NCBI GenBank assembly: GCA_023458215.1
Contig: JAEXAJ010000023.1
Coordinates: 1 to 5,508 of the forward strand
DNA length: 5,508 nucleotides
Source: Bacteroidota bacterium
Lineage (GTDB): Bacteria > Bacteroidota > Bacteroidia > Bacteroidales > Bacteroidaceae
Direction: 5' to 3'
Part shown: positions 5,301-5,508 of the stretch, one piece after another
How positions within the stretch are numbered: position 1 is the stretch's first letter
How the letters are laid out: the number at the start of each line of letters is the position of its first letter
Notes under the pieces: generated by a model
The model's database searches: none
Seen by the model: the letters and a program-made list of their open reading frames with translations, nothing else
What the model was told of the DNA's origin: nothing
Position numbers and translations under genes: made by a program

Positions 5301-5320
5301 ACAGTGTAATATGACATTGT
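5301..5320. promoter_or_regulatory. Imperfect 20-bp palindrome before the exported-protein gene
   Basis: acagtgtaatatgacattgt is self-complementary at 8 of 10 base pairs, with outer arms ACA/TGT. It ends 19 bases before the ATG at 5340, where a regulator would block transcription. There is no clear TTTG/TAnnTTTG pair around it; the nearest, TTTG at 5288-5291 and TAttTTTT at 5320-5327, is too widely spaced. An operator is only a suggestion. Confidence 0.35.
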
Positions 5321-5339
5321 ATTTTTTAAGAATAGACGC

Positions 5340-5508
5340 ATGAAAAAGATCATTACCGCAGGAGTGTTATTGCTTGCAACAACGCTGACTGCATTCTCAC
5401 AAACAAAAAACATTACGGTATCGGGCCGGGTTATAGAGGCCGATACAAAGGAACCTGCCGCGCAGGCTACTGTTCAGTTGCTATCCTTGCCGGACAGCAC
5501 TTATGCTG
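5340..5508 (+). CDS. Exported protein with carboxypeptidase-regulatory-like domain, N-terminal part (runs off right edge)
   Basis: Only 56 codons are visible. The start MKKIITAGVLLLATTLTAFS is a typical Sec signal peptide, with cleavage likely after AFS or close by. The mature part begins NITVSGRVIEADTKEPAAQA, then TVQLLSLPDS, the pattern of a carboxypeptidase-regulatory-like (CarboxypepD_reg) beta-sandwich domain (V.G.V.D..T.EP...A.V.L). In Bacteroidales this domain usually stands at the front of TonB-dependent receptors and related outer-membrane beta-barrel proteins, so that is the likeliest identity, but the barrel and any plug domain lie outside the window. The ribosome site is weak (taagaa, 5327-5332). 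It follows the membrane-protein gene after 97 bases. Confidence 0.8.
   Translation, partial: MKKIITAGVLLLATTLTAFSQTKNITVSGRVIEADTKEPAAQATVQLLSLPDSTYA

Overview
The window looks like a chromosome segment of a Bacteroides-type member of the Bacteroidales. Evidence: promoters of the form TTTG - about 20 nt - TAnnTTTG stand before several genes, Shine-Dalgarno sequences are weak or absent, the tRNA does not encode its CCA, and the protein families (Bacteroidetes-type HU/IHF-like protein, a secreted protein starting a carboxypeptidase-regulatory-like domain) fit that group.

Left, A+T-rich and accessory in character (1 to about 2900): the C-terminal part of an AraC-family regulator; a hairpin terminator; a tRNA-Pro(GGG) gene on the minus strand with its own promoter; a broken HigB/RelE-like toxin gene that keeps its promoter and an operator-like palindrome but only about 40 codons; and, convergent with it, a 510-residue protein ending in a TIR domain. 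The TIR protein is the best candidate for an undescribed system. Its N-terminal part has a pattern compatible with a thioredoxin-like fold without CxxC, followed by long charged helices and a C-terminal TIR domain that keeps the glutamate expected of NAD-cleaving TIR enzymes. It has a very good promoter of its own and no partner gene in view, so it may be a single-gene defence (abortive infection) module.

Middle (2766-3135): a 370-bp divergent intergenic region with the TIR promoter facing left, an HU-gene promoter facing right, and three 22-bp palindromic repeats in exact register at the predicted HU transcription start.

Right, less A+T-rich and core-like (3136-5508): an HU/IHF-like DNA-binding protein; aroB (3-dehydroquinate synthase), convergent with it and abutting without a spare base; then, divergent from aroB, a small four-helix membrane protein of unknown function and the beginning of an exported, probably outer-membrane, protein. 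aroB and the membrane-protein gene share a 110- to 140-bp region with two back-to-back -7 boxes forming an inverted repeat.

Overall, an accessory block with a tRNA, toxin debris and a probable immune gene lies against conserved housekeeping genes. No CRISPR array, transposase or integrase gene is visible.
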